The translations under genes and the position numbers were made by a program. Shown here in pieces: positions 1 through 8,920 of a stretch of DNA of 64,000 bases (position 1 is its first letter; each line of letters opens with the position of its first letter). Location of the stretch: contig JALQCR010000016.1 of assembly GCA_023336205.1 (NCBI GenBank), forward strand, positions 1-64,000, read 5' to 3'. The DNA comes from Pseudanabaena sp. Salubria-1. Lineage in GTDB: Bacteria > Cyanobacteriota > Cyanobacteriia > Pseudanabaenales > Pseudanabaenaceae. The notes below the pieces were generated by a model that saw nothing but the letters and a program-made list of their open reading frames with translations, searched no databases and was not told the origin of the DNA.

Positions 1-62
1 AAAAACTCCCCGAGGTCCCCACACCCCATAACCCCCCAAAGGGCGCGGGGCCCCCCCCCCCC
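1..62. other. Probable contig-end low-quality sequence
   Basis: The stretch is dominated by C and G homopolymer runs, including about 12 consecutive C around 51-62, and is unlike the A+T-rich, HIP1-bearing sequence that follows. It looks like an assembly or read-end artefact and has no coding content. Confidence 0.6.
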
Positions 63-80
63 GCTCCCCATTTCTGGGTT

Positions 81-539
81 TTATTTTCTTGCTGACATTA
101 CTTCCGTTACATCGGGACGGATCATGACCTGCTTATTGACGGAAATAACTGGTAAGCTGACTGAAGAAGAAGTATCCTGTCCAGTAAACCGCAAGGCACT
201 CCACATCTCGTCAGACATTGCTTCATTATCGACATCCCGATATTGATAGGGAATACCCAATTGATTGAGTTCCTCTAGCATTTGTTGAGTCCATCCACAG
301 GATTCTCTACCATATACCAAGACTGTATTAGATGCGTTCAGGAATTGTTGCGAATTTCTTAACAGAGAACCCTTGTATATAACAAAACATTCTGTCTGAC
401 CTGTTTTAGGATTTATCCAATAGTTGGGACAATCTATTGATTGGGCTGATACTTTGGTGGGCATGGCTGCGATCGCTATGGCTACACATATACCAAATAG
501 AGGTAAGCGAGGGATCTGAACTGAAGTGAGGTTAAACAT
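81..539 (-). CDS. Secreted glutaredoxin/thioredoxin-fold protein
   Basis: About 152 residues when started at the ATG at 539, which has an AGGAAG ribosome-binding site about 12 nt upstream; a longer frame reaches 617 but adds a non-conserved extension. A signal peptide (hydrophobic GICVAIAIAAMP, then VSAQS) directs it across the inner membrane. The mature part has a glutaredoxin-like core (VLVYGRESCGWTQQMLEELN) with a single active-site Cys in CGWT, a second-strand region resembling IPYQYRDVD, and a cis-Pro-like SLPVISVN segment. A monothiol-like periplasmic or lumenal redox role is inferred. Glutaredoxin-fold membership is well supported; substrate is unknown. Confidence 0.7.
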   Translation of the reverse strand: MFNLTSVQIPRLPLFGICVAIAIAAMPTKVSAQSIDCPNYWINPKTGQTECFVIYKGSLLRNSQQFLNASNTVLVYGRESCGWTQQMLEELNQLGIPYQYRDVDNEAMSDEMWSALRFTGQDTSSSVSLPVISVNKQVMIRPDVTEVMSARK

Positions 540-610
540 AATTTGCTGCTTCCTGATTTGAGATGCTGTTGAGGATGTATATCTCGCGGTCAGATAGCTA
601 TGCAGATGTG

Positions 611-712
611 ATACCAAAACACAAAATGGCTACGCCATTTTGTGTTTTTAAAACCCTTACAGGGTTTGGTTTTTAATTCACGAAAGTGTAGCCACACTTT
701 CGTGAATTGGTA
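611..712. repeat. Tripartite hairpin element, copy 1
   Basis: Bounded by ATACCAA at the left and TTGGTA at the right. Contains three successive hairpins: CACAAAATGGC/GCCATTTTGTG, AAACCCT/AGGGTTT and ATTCACGAAAGTGT/ACACTTTCGTGAAT. Same element at 15537, 36174 and 39620, with a solo outer hairpin at 23651. No coding capacity; looks like a non-autonomous mobile element or terminator-like repeat. Confidence 0.85.
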
Positions 713-823
713 AGAGAGGGCTTTGTGCTTAAATCTGCTCCAACAAAGTTTTGCTAGGTTTTCTCTGTTGCTACAGTGGAGTTAAGTTATGGAAAAGATA
801 GTAGCCACGAATGGATTTCAATA

Positions 824-1189
824 TTACAACTTGCTGATTCTCTTTTTTGCTGCGTCTAAAGGATATCTATCAACTTTTATTAATAACTCTCTTTCTAAAA
901 CTCTTTCTTCATTATTGAAATCAAGCATACGTGCTGTTACTTCGCCAATATCTGTAACTGACTGAATTATAGCTCCATCCAGTTGAAAGTGTTCTCCCCA
1001 GAAGTCTCCGTGAGGATTAAAGAATCTGACGAGTTCGCCATTTCGCCAATTAATCGATCCTAAATCTATTCCTTTTTGTAGATTACAGAAGATACAGGCA
1101 TAGCAAAGATTATCTGGGTTAGTATCTCCTCCATGCTTAACACTGATGATGTGGTCAACTTGGCAACTAGAGCGATGTTCGCAGGTTCT
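824..1189 (-). pseudogene. HNH endonuclease, 5'-truncated
   Basis: A 121-codon open stretch without a start codon encodes the core of an HNH nuclease: TCEHRSSCQVDHIISVKHGG, then DNLCYACIFCNLQKG, with the paired CxxC zinc ligands, DHI and HGG of the family. It ends ISKL then TAA at 824-826. The 5' end stops at the junction with an ISAs1 transposase fragment on the opposite strand near 1190, so the N-terminal part has been lost. No long open frame has the HNH reading; an overlapping frame at 1066-1272 is a shadow. Confidence 0.75.
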
Positions 1190-1446
1190 CTCAATCTGTT
1201 AGAAGTCATTGAAGTATTGAGAATCAACTGCATTGGATTCTTGATGTTGGGTTTGATGAAGATGCTTCTCAATGTTGTCGAGGCTATGCTGCTGAAAACT
1301 TAGCTGTTATTCGTCATGTTGGCATAAATTTACTTTCCCGTGACAAAAAAACTAGGGTCGAAGTCAAGACTAAACGACTTAAAGCTGGCTGGGATGACAA
1401 CTATCTCAAGCATATACTTAACTCCTTAAACGTAGTCTCACCTTGA
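1190..1446 (+). pseudogene. ISAs1-family transposase C-terminal remnant with internal stop
   Basis: Reading from 1198 gives VRSH, a TGA stop at 1210-1212, then SIENQLHWILDV and onward to a natural TGA at 1444-1446, including GYAAENLAVIRHVGINLL and KTKRLKAGWDDNYL. These are hallmark segments of the ISAs1 (H-repeat-associated) transposase C-terminus. The stop lies where the family has Trp (HWSIENQLHW), so TGG to TGA is likely. The N-terminal two thirds are gone. A candidate IS end (ACGTGTGCGGTTGCCCT) lies near 1464-1480. Confidence 0.8.
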
Positions 1447-1837
1447 TTTTCATTGTTTATTCATGAACGTGTGCGGTTGCCCTACTCTACAATCCTATTA
1501 ATTTGAAAACTTTTGTTACGCAATGCCCCCCGATGTTTTGGCTAAGATTGCAAGTATAGCCCTCTCTTTCAAGATTCAGGTATCCGAAAAATCAGCATAA
1601 ATTACATTAATTACAGCGGTTGCCTTTCATTCTTTTTTTTCGAAATCTTAGACAAGATTTTGACACAGCGGTGAGATTTACTAATTTTTAGACAGTTAAT
1701 CGCTTATGCTGGCAGCTATTTTCATTTTCCTGAGATCGCAGCAAGTTTCTTCACTATTCTTAATAACTTGGTGTTTTTTTTAGTAATTTAGTTGCGGACA
1801 CTTTACGCCCGCAACAAAATTACATTGCATGACTAAA
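1447..1837. other. Intergenic region without a recognised gene
   Basis: About 390 bases between the ISAs1 remnant and the end of the membrane-protein gene. Apart from the probable IS end near 1464-1480 I see only A+T-rich sequence, no hairpin of note and no convincing reading frame. Confidence 0.5.
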
Positions 1838-3133
1838 CTATTGTTTGTTTTGCTCTTTGAGCATTTTGGCATATTCTTGATCCGCCAAATCTTGCTCAGT
1901 GGTATAGGCAAGATTATTTTGATCGATCGCCTCTTGTTTCATCGCAAAAGTCTTCGCAAAATCTAGCTTTTCACGTAGAGCAGACGATGGTTTTTGCAAT
2001 TGCTCGACTCGGGATGCCCGTTTTTGGTTGCGATCGCTGATACCCTTATTCAAAAATTGCAAGACAAAATATCGCACCGCAGGCGTGGATAGGAATAGCA
2101 CAGCATAGCCTAGCAGGAATCCATAAGCCGCATTGATAAAGCCTAAAAAGCCAACAAGGGACTTAGCGAGACGCGGATCGCCCAGCAAACTGCCTAGATA
2201 CAACGAGGCAACTAGATAAAAAATACCTAAGCCGATCGCTAAAGCAATTTTGCCTTGAGAGGCTTGACTGAATTTCCAAAGTTTTTCTTGCAAATAGGAA
2301 CTGCTAGTTTTAGCTTTGCGCTCTGAGGCTACCTTTTGCAATTCAGGGAATTTATAGGCAAGGGTTCCCGCATCACTGACTTCGGGGAAACCATTAAATT
2401 TTGACAGCACAGGGATCACAAAATATTCGTCCCCCTCTAGACGGCTAGTTTCATCGAGGTAGGGTGCTATTTGCTCAGCAATGACCACACCATTGTTACT
2501 GCGGATCATTGAAGCAATATCGCGCCAACGACGTTCATCAAGATCGGCGTTGGGGTTACCATCTCCAAACAAAAATGAAAATACGCTTTCCAAAAAACCC
2601 ATTTCATCAGGATCGCGTTTACGAACTTGCTCTGGTTCGTAGTAGTAAGGATCAAACATGATGAATGGGTTGCCGAAGGGGCTGCCCCAACCACCGAGCC
2701 AGATAAATCCACCGCCACCGCCACGATTATCGCTACGGCGATCATCGCGATCGTTGTCGCTGCGTCCCTGACTTTGGATTGCGATCGTCGCGGCAATAAT
2801 GCCCAGTACTACGATCAAAATCGAAACAATCAGCAAAATGCCGAAGGAAATACGGATCGCGTAAAACACCCATTTCCATGCGCCCTTTAGCCATTCCTTG
2901 ACCTGTAGCCAAAATGAACGACTGACAAGGACTTGACGAAAATTGGGCGCAAATTTATAGGCAATCTCGCCCGACTCGGCAACTTGGATATTGCCCCCAG
3001 TCTCCGAGGCAAGCGCCAGTACTTCACGCTGTGCTACATTCAAACTAAGTCCAGATTGTGCCGCCACATCACCTATCGTGACCCGATAATTGAGCTTTTC
3101 GACGGCTTCCATCACTGCTGTACGCGGAGCCAT
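1838..3133 (-). CDS. Conserved cyanobacterial membrane protein
   Basis: 431 residues. The N-terminus (MAPRTAVMEAVEKLNYRVTIGDVAAQSGLSLNVAQREVLALA) looks like a winged-helix or HTH fold; residues ~60-70 predict a strand-rich continuation. A long hydrophobic segment (~88-120) is followed by a charged, Asp/Arg-rich stretch and a glycine-rich linker with aromatic residues, then two further hydrophobic segments (~293-315 and ~324-352) and a charged coiled-coil tail. It resembles conserved membrane proteins of cyanobacteria and plastids of unknown function; I cannot name it. It is divergent from the gene at 3217 with only 83 bases between them, so promoters are probably shared. Confidence 0.65.
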   Translation of the reverse strand: MAPRTAVMEAVEKLNYRVTIGDVAAQSGLSLNVAQREVLALASETGGNIQVAESGEIAYKFAPNFRQVLVSRSFWLQVKEWLKGAWKWVFYAIRISFGILLIVSILIVVLGIIAATIAIQSQGRSDNDRDDRRSDNRGGGGGFIWLGGWGSPFGNPFIMFDPYYYEPEQVRKRDPDEMGFLESVFSFLFGDGNPNADLDERRWRDIASMIRSNNGVVIAEQIAPYLDETSRLEGDEYFVIPVLSKFNGFPEVSDAGTLAYKFPELQKVASERKAKTSSSYLQEKLWKFSQASQGKIALAIGLGIFYLVASLYLGSLLGDPRLAKSLVGFLGFINAAYGFLLGYAVLFLSTPAVRYFVLQFLNKGISDRNQKRASRVEQLQKPSSALREKLDFAKTFAMKQEAIDQNNLAYTTEQDLADQEYAKMLKEQNKQ

Positions 3134-3216
3134 ATGCTTTCCCTAATCGAACTTCTAAGACTATTATGATGGAAATAGTTAACAACTAGCGCATAAGCAG
3201 TTTTAGGATATCCGTC

Positions 3217-4017
3217 ATGCAGCAAGAACCAATGCGATCGCCTGCAAATCAAGATTTCACTTCAGAGCCAACAGGGGATAGTGACTCTGAATTTGTGTTG
3301 ACACCTGCACAGGAAGCCGCCATGCTGGCTGAATATGGCAATACCGATGACTCACAGTACGATCTCCAAGATCCTGACGCTGAGACTGTGCAGGGAAAAA
3401 GCTTGACGCAAGAGGCTGACAAAGCCTCTGACCTCAAACATTTTCACAATCATTACATTGGCAATATGGAATTGCTTGCTGATAAGCAAACCGTGATGAA
3501 ATATTTTGATGCTCATCAGGGCTGGTTTCGGCGCTGCGCTCATCCTTTTAAAGCTGATCCGATTGGGGAAACTGGCTATGCGATGGGTATCGGCAAAGTG
3601 GGAGCATTAGGTTTTCAGGTTGATGCCAGAGTGGGGCTAAATTTGTTGCCACCAGATGAAAATTGTGTTTATCGCATCGTTACTATTCCTATTCCTGAGC
3701 AAAAGCCCCAAGGCTATGAAGTAGATTTCCAAGCCGAAATGCGCTTACAGGAGAAACAATTGGACTTAAAAGCGGGTGAAAAGCTCAGTTACGATCCGTT
3801 AATCACCAGTGTCGAGTGGGATTTAAATCTCACGGTTTCCTTACATTTTCCCGCCTTCATTCAGAAACTAGCTAAAGATATGATTCAAAAAACAGGTGAT
3901 AGTGTTTTGGGATTTATTGTGGAGCGAGTTTCTAAGAGCTTGACAGCGAAAGTCCAAGATGATTTCCATAAGACCCATGAGATTAAGGTTCCTAAGCAGA
4001 TTAAGCTGAGAAGATAA
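3217..4017 (+). CDS. DUF1997-like cyanobacterial protein
   Basis: 266 residues, soluble. An acidic, probably disordered N-terminus (to ~70) precedes a folded region beginning HFHNHYIGNMELLADKQ, with FDAHQGWFRRCAHPF and YAMGIGKVGALGFQVDARVG, then a long strand-rich part and a basic C-terminus. The pattern fits the DUF1997 family found in cyanobacteria and chloroplasts, which resembles a START-like ligand-binding fold; function is not established. Divergent to the membrane protein at 1838-3133 and only 39 bases before the gas-vesicle-type gene. Confidence 0.6.
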   Translation: MQQEPMRSPANQDFTSEPTGDSDSEFVLTPAQEAAMLAEYGNTDDSQYDLQDPDAETVQGKSLTQEADKASDLKHFHNHYIGNMELLADKQTVMKYFDAHQGWFRRCAHPFKADPIGETGYAMGIGKVGALGFQVDARVGLNLLPPDENCVYRIVTIPIPEQKPQGYEVDFQAEMRLQEKQLDLKAGEKLSYDPLITSVEWDLNLTVSLHFPAFIQKLAKDMIQKTGDSVLGFIVERVSKSLTAKVQDDFHKTHEIKVPKQIKLRR

Positions 4018-4056
4018 ACCTTGGGCAAGGAAAAAGGAAAAAGGAAAAAGGAAAAA

Positions 4057-4752
4057 ATGCTTTATACGTTTGCGATTTTGCTTGCGCCTGTTCCAGACAA
4101 TTTGCCGTTGGGAATTATGGGTAAGCCGATTCAGTATTTGCAGTGCGATCGCCTGATTGCGGCGATTGAGCCAGATGTGGATATTGAGGCGTTGAAGCTT
4201 TTACCTGAGCAGTCTTTGATGCAGGTGATCGTTCAGCACGATCGCTTGATTTGTGAATTGTTTAATGATCGCACGCTTTTACCTTTGCGATTTGGGACGG
4301 CATTTGTATCTATTAGTGCTTTAGAAACTTATTTAAAAGAAGAGGGAACTAGATTATTCACAAGTTTAGAGAGATTAGATGGATATGCGGAATTCTTGAT
4401 TACTGGTTCGGCGATCGCCCCGAAAGCAGAAGCTGCTGCGAATCTAAAAGGCAAAGATTATCTCTTGGCTAAGCGATCGCAATATCTGCAACAGGAACAA
4501 TGGCGATCGCAGTTACAAGCGGAAGTTCTTGACTATCGCCAGACGATTACTGATAGCTTGAATCCTGATCTCTATAAACCTGAATTTCAGCATGTGGAAA
4601 CTCAAGGCTCGGAGGATGTGCGGGTTTATGCTTTGTTGCCGCGATCGCAGGTTGAGTATTTGCAAAAGATATTGCGATCGTGGGAAGCGGAACATTCCCA
4701 TTGGCAAATCGCATGGAGTCAGCCTTTACCGCCTTATCATTTTTTGAATTAA
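4057..4752 (+). CDS. GvpL/GvpF family gas vesicle protein
   Basis: 231 residues from the ATG at 4057; an upstream TTG at 4021 would add a Lys/Gly-rich tract which is actually a purine-rich AAGGAAAAAGG repeat serving as ribosome-binding sequence. Family signatures are LYTFAIL at the N-terminus, an LLPLRFGTAF segment and GKDYLLAKR. GvpF/L proteins assist nucleation and assembly of gas vesicles. No gvpA, gvpC, gvpN or other gvp gene is in the window, so this is an orphan here; either the rest of the cluster lies elsewhere or the protein has been co-opted. Confidence 0.85.
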   Translation: MLYTFAILLAPVPDNLPLGIMGKPIQYLQCDRLIAAIEPDVDIEALKLLPEQSLMQVIVQHDRLICELFNDRTLLPLRFGTAFVSISALETYLKEEGTRLFTSLERLDGYAEFLITGSAIAPKAEAAANLKGKDYLLAKRSQYLQQEQWRSQLQAEVLDYRQTITDSLNPDLYKPEFQHVETQGSEDVRVYALLPRSQVEYLQKILRSWEAEHSHWQIAWSQPLPPYHFLN

Positions 4753-4760
4753 TGCTGGTA

Positions 4761-4796
4761 GCGATATAATGAAATTAACCATAGTTTTGGCAATGC
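4761..4796 (+). promoter_or_regulatory. Promoter-like block with TATAAT, similar to one at 10210
   Basis: GCGATATAAT followed by an A-rich stretch ending CAATGC. A closely similar 36-base block is at 10210-10245 just before a Uma2 gene. TATAAT could be a -10 box for the TPR gene at 4912, though no clear -35 is seen. Confidence 0.35.
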
Positions 4797-4911
4797 CTAT
4801 CTATAGTTAGAAGTCAAAGTAAGCAGCCTGTAAAATATCTAAAAATCTGGATATATATCGTGATTGCTTTAGCAGTCTAGGTCTTATCAAAATTAGAACA
4901 TACTTAGAAAA

Positions 4912-6297
4912 ATGGAATTATCTGATGTTCATTTAGAAGACTATCAAGTATTGCTCAATAAAGGTCTTGAGCTACTTGATCCAGGAAAATATGAAGAAGC
5001 AATAGTTGCCTCTGATCAAGTACTACAAGTCAATCCTGATAGTCACCAAGCATGGAGATATAGAGGCATTGCACTAGCTCTTTTAAAAAGATATGAAGAA
5101 GCATTTTCTTGCCTTGATAAAGCTTTACAAATTAATCACAACGATAGTGAGTCTTGGAAAACAAAAGGGACTTTACTAAGTATTTGTGGCAGACATGAGG
5201 AAGAGGCTGCATCTTATAAGCGAGCGATACAAATTAAACCGAATGATTATGAGGCGTGGAGTAGATTAGGCAACGCTTTAGATAGCTTAGAAAAATATGA
5301 ACAGGCTATTTTAGCTTATGACCAAGCCTTGAAAATTAAACCTGACCAATACAAGGATTGGAAAGACAGAGGTATTGCACTTAGTAATTTAGATAAATAT
5401 GAGGAGGCTATTACATCTTATAAGCGTGCATTAGAGATTAATCCTAATGATGATGAAACCTTAAAAGAAATAGGTAACGCACTATTTGTCTTGAAGAAAT
5501 TTGAGAATGCAATTGAATTCTATGATTTAGCAATTCAAATTAATCCTGATCATTATGGTGCATGGGAAAGGCGAGGAGATTCTCTAAAAGAACTAAAAAT
5601 GTATGTAGAGTCAATGCGTTCTTATAATGAAGCATTGTCAACTATGCCAGATGAATACTATAGCTGGATTCATAAGGGTTTAATCCTACTTAAAACGGGC
5701 AGATTTGAAGAATGTATTGACAATCTGTTTCAATCTTTACCATTTAAGAATGATGATATATCATGGAATTATTTTGAATATTTTCTAAGGAGTTTAAAAA
5801 AAGTTCCTAACTCCTCACAATTATTTAAAAGAACTATTCAAATTTATAAAGATTCAGTTAAGCTCCTAAAAGATATTGATGATGATAATCGTCTCGTTCG
5901 GTTTAGTTACCAGCTAGGGAAAGTATTATTTGAATTAGGCAACTACACCGAAGCAATTGAAAACCTAAAAATATGTGAGCAAATTTCTCTAGAGCTAAAT
6001 GATATTTCTAGTTTAGCTCTCACCTTATATGATTTAGCACGCCTATATCACCTTACAGGTAGGCTAGAACAATCGAGACTATATTTTAAGGACTCATTAC
6101 GACTATTTAGGCGCTTACAAGATCCTGAAAAAATTGCAGCAGCAACATTGGCATTGGGCAATTTAGAAATGCAGATAGGTAAGATTTCTCAAGCTTTAAC
6201 TCATTTAAAAGAAGCAGAAACTTATTATCAATCTCAAAACAACTCAGATCGCTTACAAGAAATCAATTACTTACTCCAAATCCTACAAGCAGCATGA
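4912..6297 (+). CDS. Tetratricopeptide repeat protein
   Basis: 461 residues composed of TPR units. Six or more canonical 34-residue repeats run from ~10 to ~240 (for example AWRYRGIALALLKRYEEAFSCLDKALQIN and its relatives with ..W..G.AL..L..YE.AI..Y..AL.I.P), and a second TPR block (~315-450) has the 40-residue spacing of Kinesin-light-chain-like repeats. No signal peptide or membrane segment, so a cytoplasmic scaffold is likely. The next gene starts 3 bases after the stop, indicating co-transcription and a probable partnership with that ATPase. Confidence 0.85.
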   Translation: MELSDVHLEDYQVLLNKGLELLDPGKYEEAIVASDQVLQVNPDSHQAWRYRGIALALLKRYEEAFSCLDKALQINHNDSESWKTKGTLLSICGRHEEEAASYKRAIQIKPNDYEAWSRLGNALDSLEKYEQAILAYDQALKIKPDQYKDWKDRGIALSNLDKYEEAITSYKRALEINPNDDETLKEIGNALFVLKKFENAIEFYDLAIQINPDHYGAWERRGDSLKELKMYVESMRSYNEALSTMPDEYYSWIHKGLILLKTGRFEECIDNLFQSLPFKNDDISWNYFEYFLRSLKKVPNSSQLFKRTIQIYKDSVKLLKDIDDDNRLVRFSYQLGKVLFELGNYTEAIENLKICEQISLELNDISSLALTLYDLARLYHLTGRLEQSRLYFKDSLRLFRRLQDPEKIAAATLALGNLEMQIGKISQALTHLKEAETYYQSQNNSDRLQEINYLLQILQAA

Positions 6298-6711
6298 ATT
6301 ATGTCACCTAAAAAATCTCGACTTGACGGTTATCTAGAATCTCTCAAAAAATGGGAGCTACGAGAAAATCCATTTCATGCAACCCCGCCCGATGATCCGC
6401 AACTACTAGCTCAAATATTTTATGGACGTGATCAAGAATTAGATATTGCCATTCCTACACTCTATGAAGGTAATAATATTCTTGTAAGAGGCACTTGGGG
6501 CATTGGCAAAACAGCTCTCATCCTCAATTTGATCTATCAACTACAACAAGAAGTAGTGGCTCAAGATGAAAAGATGTTGGTGCTTTATCTGAGTAGTATT
6601 CCAGCAGATAAGCCTGTGGATTTTTATCGATCCTTATTAATGGCGATCGCAGATAGTTTAAAAGAGCAAGATTCCGAAGCTCAGGACATTGTCAATAGTC
6701 TGTTAGGTTAA

Positions 6712-7969
6712 CTGAGATCTTGCACCATTCCTGAAAGAGTTAAGTAGGAATGGGTTTGAGAATAATTTCAAACCCATGACGAGCAGCAATATCGGCACTA
6801 ATTTGGAGATACCTAAGAAGTTTCAACCAAAGGACAGAAGGAAATAAAACGGAAAGTGTCAAATCACAGGTAGCTTTCCAGTCCAAGACAGGAGGACTCG
6901 ACCATTGATCAATCCAATGGGCCAAAAGATAAGCAAGCAGAGAGAGGATAAGCCAACGATAAACACCAAGTTTTGTAGATTGCCCAAAACAATGCAAACC
7001 AAAGCGATGTTTGATGGTTTTGAAGAATCCCTCAATCGCCCAACGCTTACGACCTAACATCACCAGATAAGCACCAGAATAAGGATGAGAAGAGACAACA
7101 AAGCGTAACTCCCGTTTACTATCAGCTCTTTTGAGCCAAAACCAAGAGATCGTCAAAGGCTGAGTTAGCCCTTCTAGCAAAATTTGTTGTCCACGTTTGC
7201 CATGACGATAAAGTTGTTTGACTGTACGGCCATCTTGAAGTTTACGATTGTTGCGTACACCGACAACGATGCGCCAAGTCTTGGCGCGGACAGTATTGAA
7301 AAACTTCACCGTACTAAACTCAGTATCAGCAAGGACAATCACAGTCTTGCCTTGGGTTAGTTGCTTGGGTACTGTCCCCAATAACTTACAAGCTAAGTCA
7401 GAGGGACTGGGGTATCCTTTGCCGCGCCATACTCTAAAACTCCATGGTACGCGCCACTCTCCATAGACCAGATACAGTACAACCAGATGTAGTCCTCGCT
7501 TTCCGTTTAGTATTCTCACCCATGGGTCTGGTTCGTTTTGGGTGGGATTGCTCAAATGTAAAAACTTGCCGCTTTTTTCTAGGGTAGTCAAGTCTATCAG
7601 TATCTTTAATGGCACTTGTTTCGATGGGCGATGCTTGGCGATTTGTCCCAAAATAGCCTGCCGTGTTGACCGAATTACTGCTCTCGTTGACCAGTTATAG
7701 TGATTGAGAAATCGGCTGAGTGCACTCGCTGATTTTATCTGTGTATGTTCTGGATAAGGATGCCTTTGTGCTTCGAGAAATAGTCCTAGTATTGCATTGA
7801 GACTTGCTGTTTGATACACACTTGGCATCAAACACAGAAGACTATACACTAGCCCTTGGGCGTGCTTAACGATGCTTTCCATGCTCGTTATTTAATTTAC
7901 TACTACGCCCTTTTTTTCACATTTCTGCTCTTTCTGCAACCCCTTTTCTTGAATGGTGCAAGATCTCAG
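6712..7969 (-). mobile_element. IS4/IS701-like insertion sequence, copy 1 (1258 bp)
   Basis: Terminal inverted repeats CTGAGATCTTGCACCATTC and its complement bound the element, with TTAA at the left and TTAT at the right. An identical 1258-bp copy is at 17398-18655, where both flanks read TTAA. Carries one transposase gene on the minus strand. It splits the AAA ATPase gene. Confidence 0.93.
6740..7882 (-). CDS. IS4/IS701-like DDE transposase, copy 1
   Basis: 380 residues. DDE residues can be seen as ILIDLTTLEKSG (first Asp), VIVLADTEFST (second Asp) and the E-region WAIEGFFKTIKHRFGL, which has the E-(6)-K spacing of the IS4 superfamily. The TTAA target flanks fit the YTAR preference described for IS701-type elements. 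The gene is intact and identical to the copy at 17426-18568, so both may be active. It runs against the interrupted host gene. Confidence 0.9.
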   Translation of the reverse strand: MESIVKHAQGLVYSLLCLMPSVYQTASLNAILGLFLEAQRHPYPEHTQIKSASALSRFLNHYNWSTRAVIRSTRQAILGQIAKHRPSKQVPLKILIDLTTLEKSGKFLHLSNPTQNEPDPWVRILNGKRGLHLVVLYLVYGEWRVPWSFRVWRGKGYPSPSDLACKLLGTVPKQLTQGKTVIVLADTEFSTVKFFNTVRAKTWRIVVGVRNNRKLQDGRTVKQLYRHGKRGQQILLEGLTQPLTISWFWLKRADSKRELRFVVSSHPYSGAYLVMLGRKRWAIEGFFKTIKHRFGLHCFGQSTKLGVYRWLILSLLAYLLAHWIDQWSSPPVLDWKATCDLTLSVLFPSVLWLKLLRYLQISADIAARHGFEIILKPIPT

Positions 7970-8920
7970 TTATTCTATCCAACGTACTAAAACTTCTACT
8001 GAAGGCAAAGTTCAATTGTGGTCAATATCCTTTAGCGTCAAAGATGAAATTCCCTCTAATCCACTTACGCCAAATACTAACGCTGATCCTTATCCTTTAC
8101 TAATGCGACTATTAGATAAAGCCGAACAGAAATATAATCGCATAGTTTTTGCGATCGATGACTTTGACAAAAAAGACCCAATCGTTGTCCAAACTATTCT
8201 AGAAGGAAGCCTCGACCTTTTCCGTAATAGTAAAAATCGTGCGTTTATCATTACAGGTAGAGGCTTTACCGATCTCCAAGAAGCAACATTAAAAGCTTTA
8301 GGCATCTTTTCAGAAGATATTAACCTTCCACCTATGGCTCCAGACGATCTACGGCACATAGCTATCAACTATCTCAATAGTGCCAGAAAATCTTTCCGCG
8401 ATGATTGTTATCCTTTTACTGATGAAGTGATGTCATTAATCACTGACTATGCCCAAGGATTTCCTCGCCAACTAAACACCATTTGCGAGAAAGTGCTACG
8501 CCAAGCCGCATCTAAAGTATACGACGAAATTAACTTAGAAGCTTTTACAGATGTCTGGCAACTAGTCCAACAAGACTATACACGTTCTATTTCTCCTCAA
8601 TTACGTCATTTACTTTATGTTGCCCACCAAGCAGGAGGTATAAGCGAAGATATTGAAGATGAAGATCTAGCCAAACTAGGTGCCCTAACCTATGTCTCAT
8701 TATTACCAAAACTCAAATCGATGGAGGAACTAGGAGTATTAATCCGTCGAGAAGATGAGGGCGGCATTCGTTTTATACCATCCAAACTATTTCAACCACC
8801 CACCTAATAACCAGCCTCTTTTGCTAATTGCCTCTTTCAAACCTTGAGATGAATGATAAAGCTGAGATTGTTATATTGGAGATAGTAATATTGCCCATAT
8901 AGCGATCGCCCTACAAGATC

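Larger units (their letters stand above)
6301..8807 (+). pseudogene. AAA/ORC-type ATPase split by an IS; rejoins in frame
   Basis: Two pieces, 6301-6707 and 7970-8807, are separated by a 1258-bp IS. Removing the IS with one flanking tetranucleotide joins them in frame (..SLLG-YSIQRTK..) into a 414-residue protein. It has Walker A GTWGIGKTAL (~65-75), Walker B IVFAIDDFDK, a sensor-like FIITGRG segment, a lid helix region with GFPRQLNTICEK, and a C-terminal winged-helix-like part, as in ExeA/ORC-like ATPases. As found, the first piece ends at a stop created by the junction (136 residues) and the second could start only at an ATG inside the IS end. It is therefore probably inactive. It sits 3 nt after a TPR gene. 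Confidence 0.85.

Noticed and set aside
1066..1272. Minus-strand frame of 68 codons
   Set aside because: It overlaps the HNH remnant in another frame and crosses the junction with the ISAs1 fragment; the HNH reading explains the sequence better.
7248..7466. 72-codon plus-strand frame inside the IS (also at 17934)
   Set aside because: Antisense shadow of the transposase gene, identical in both copies because the IS copies are identical.
7953..7969. ATG in the IS end as a real start for the second half of the ATPase
   Set aside because: The codons before 7970 belong to the IS inverted repeat; the true protein continues from the first piece.
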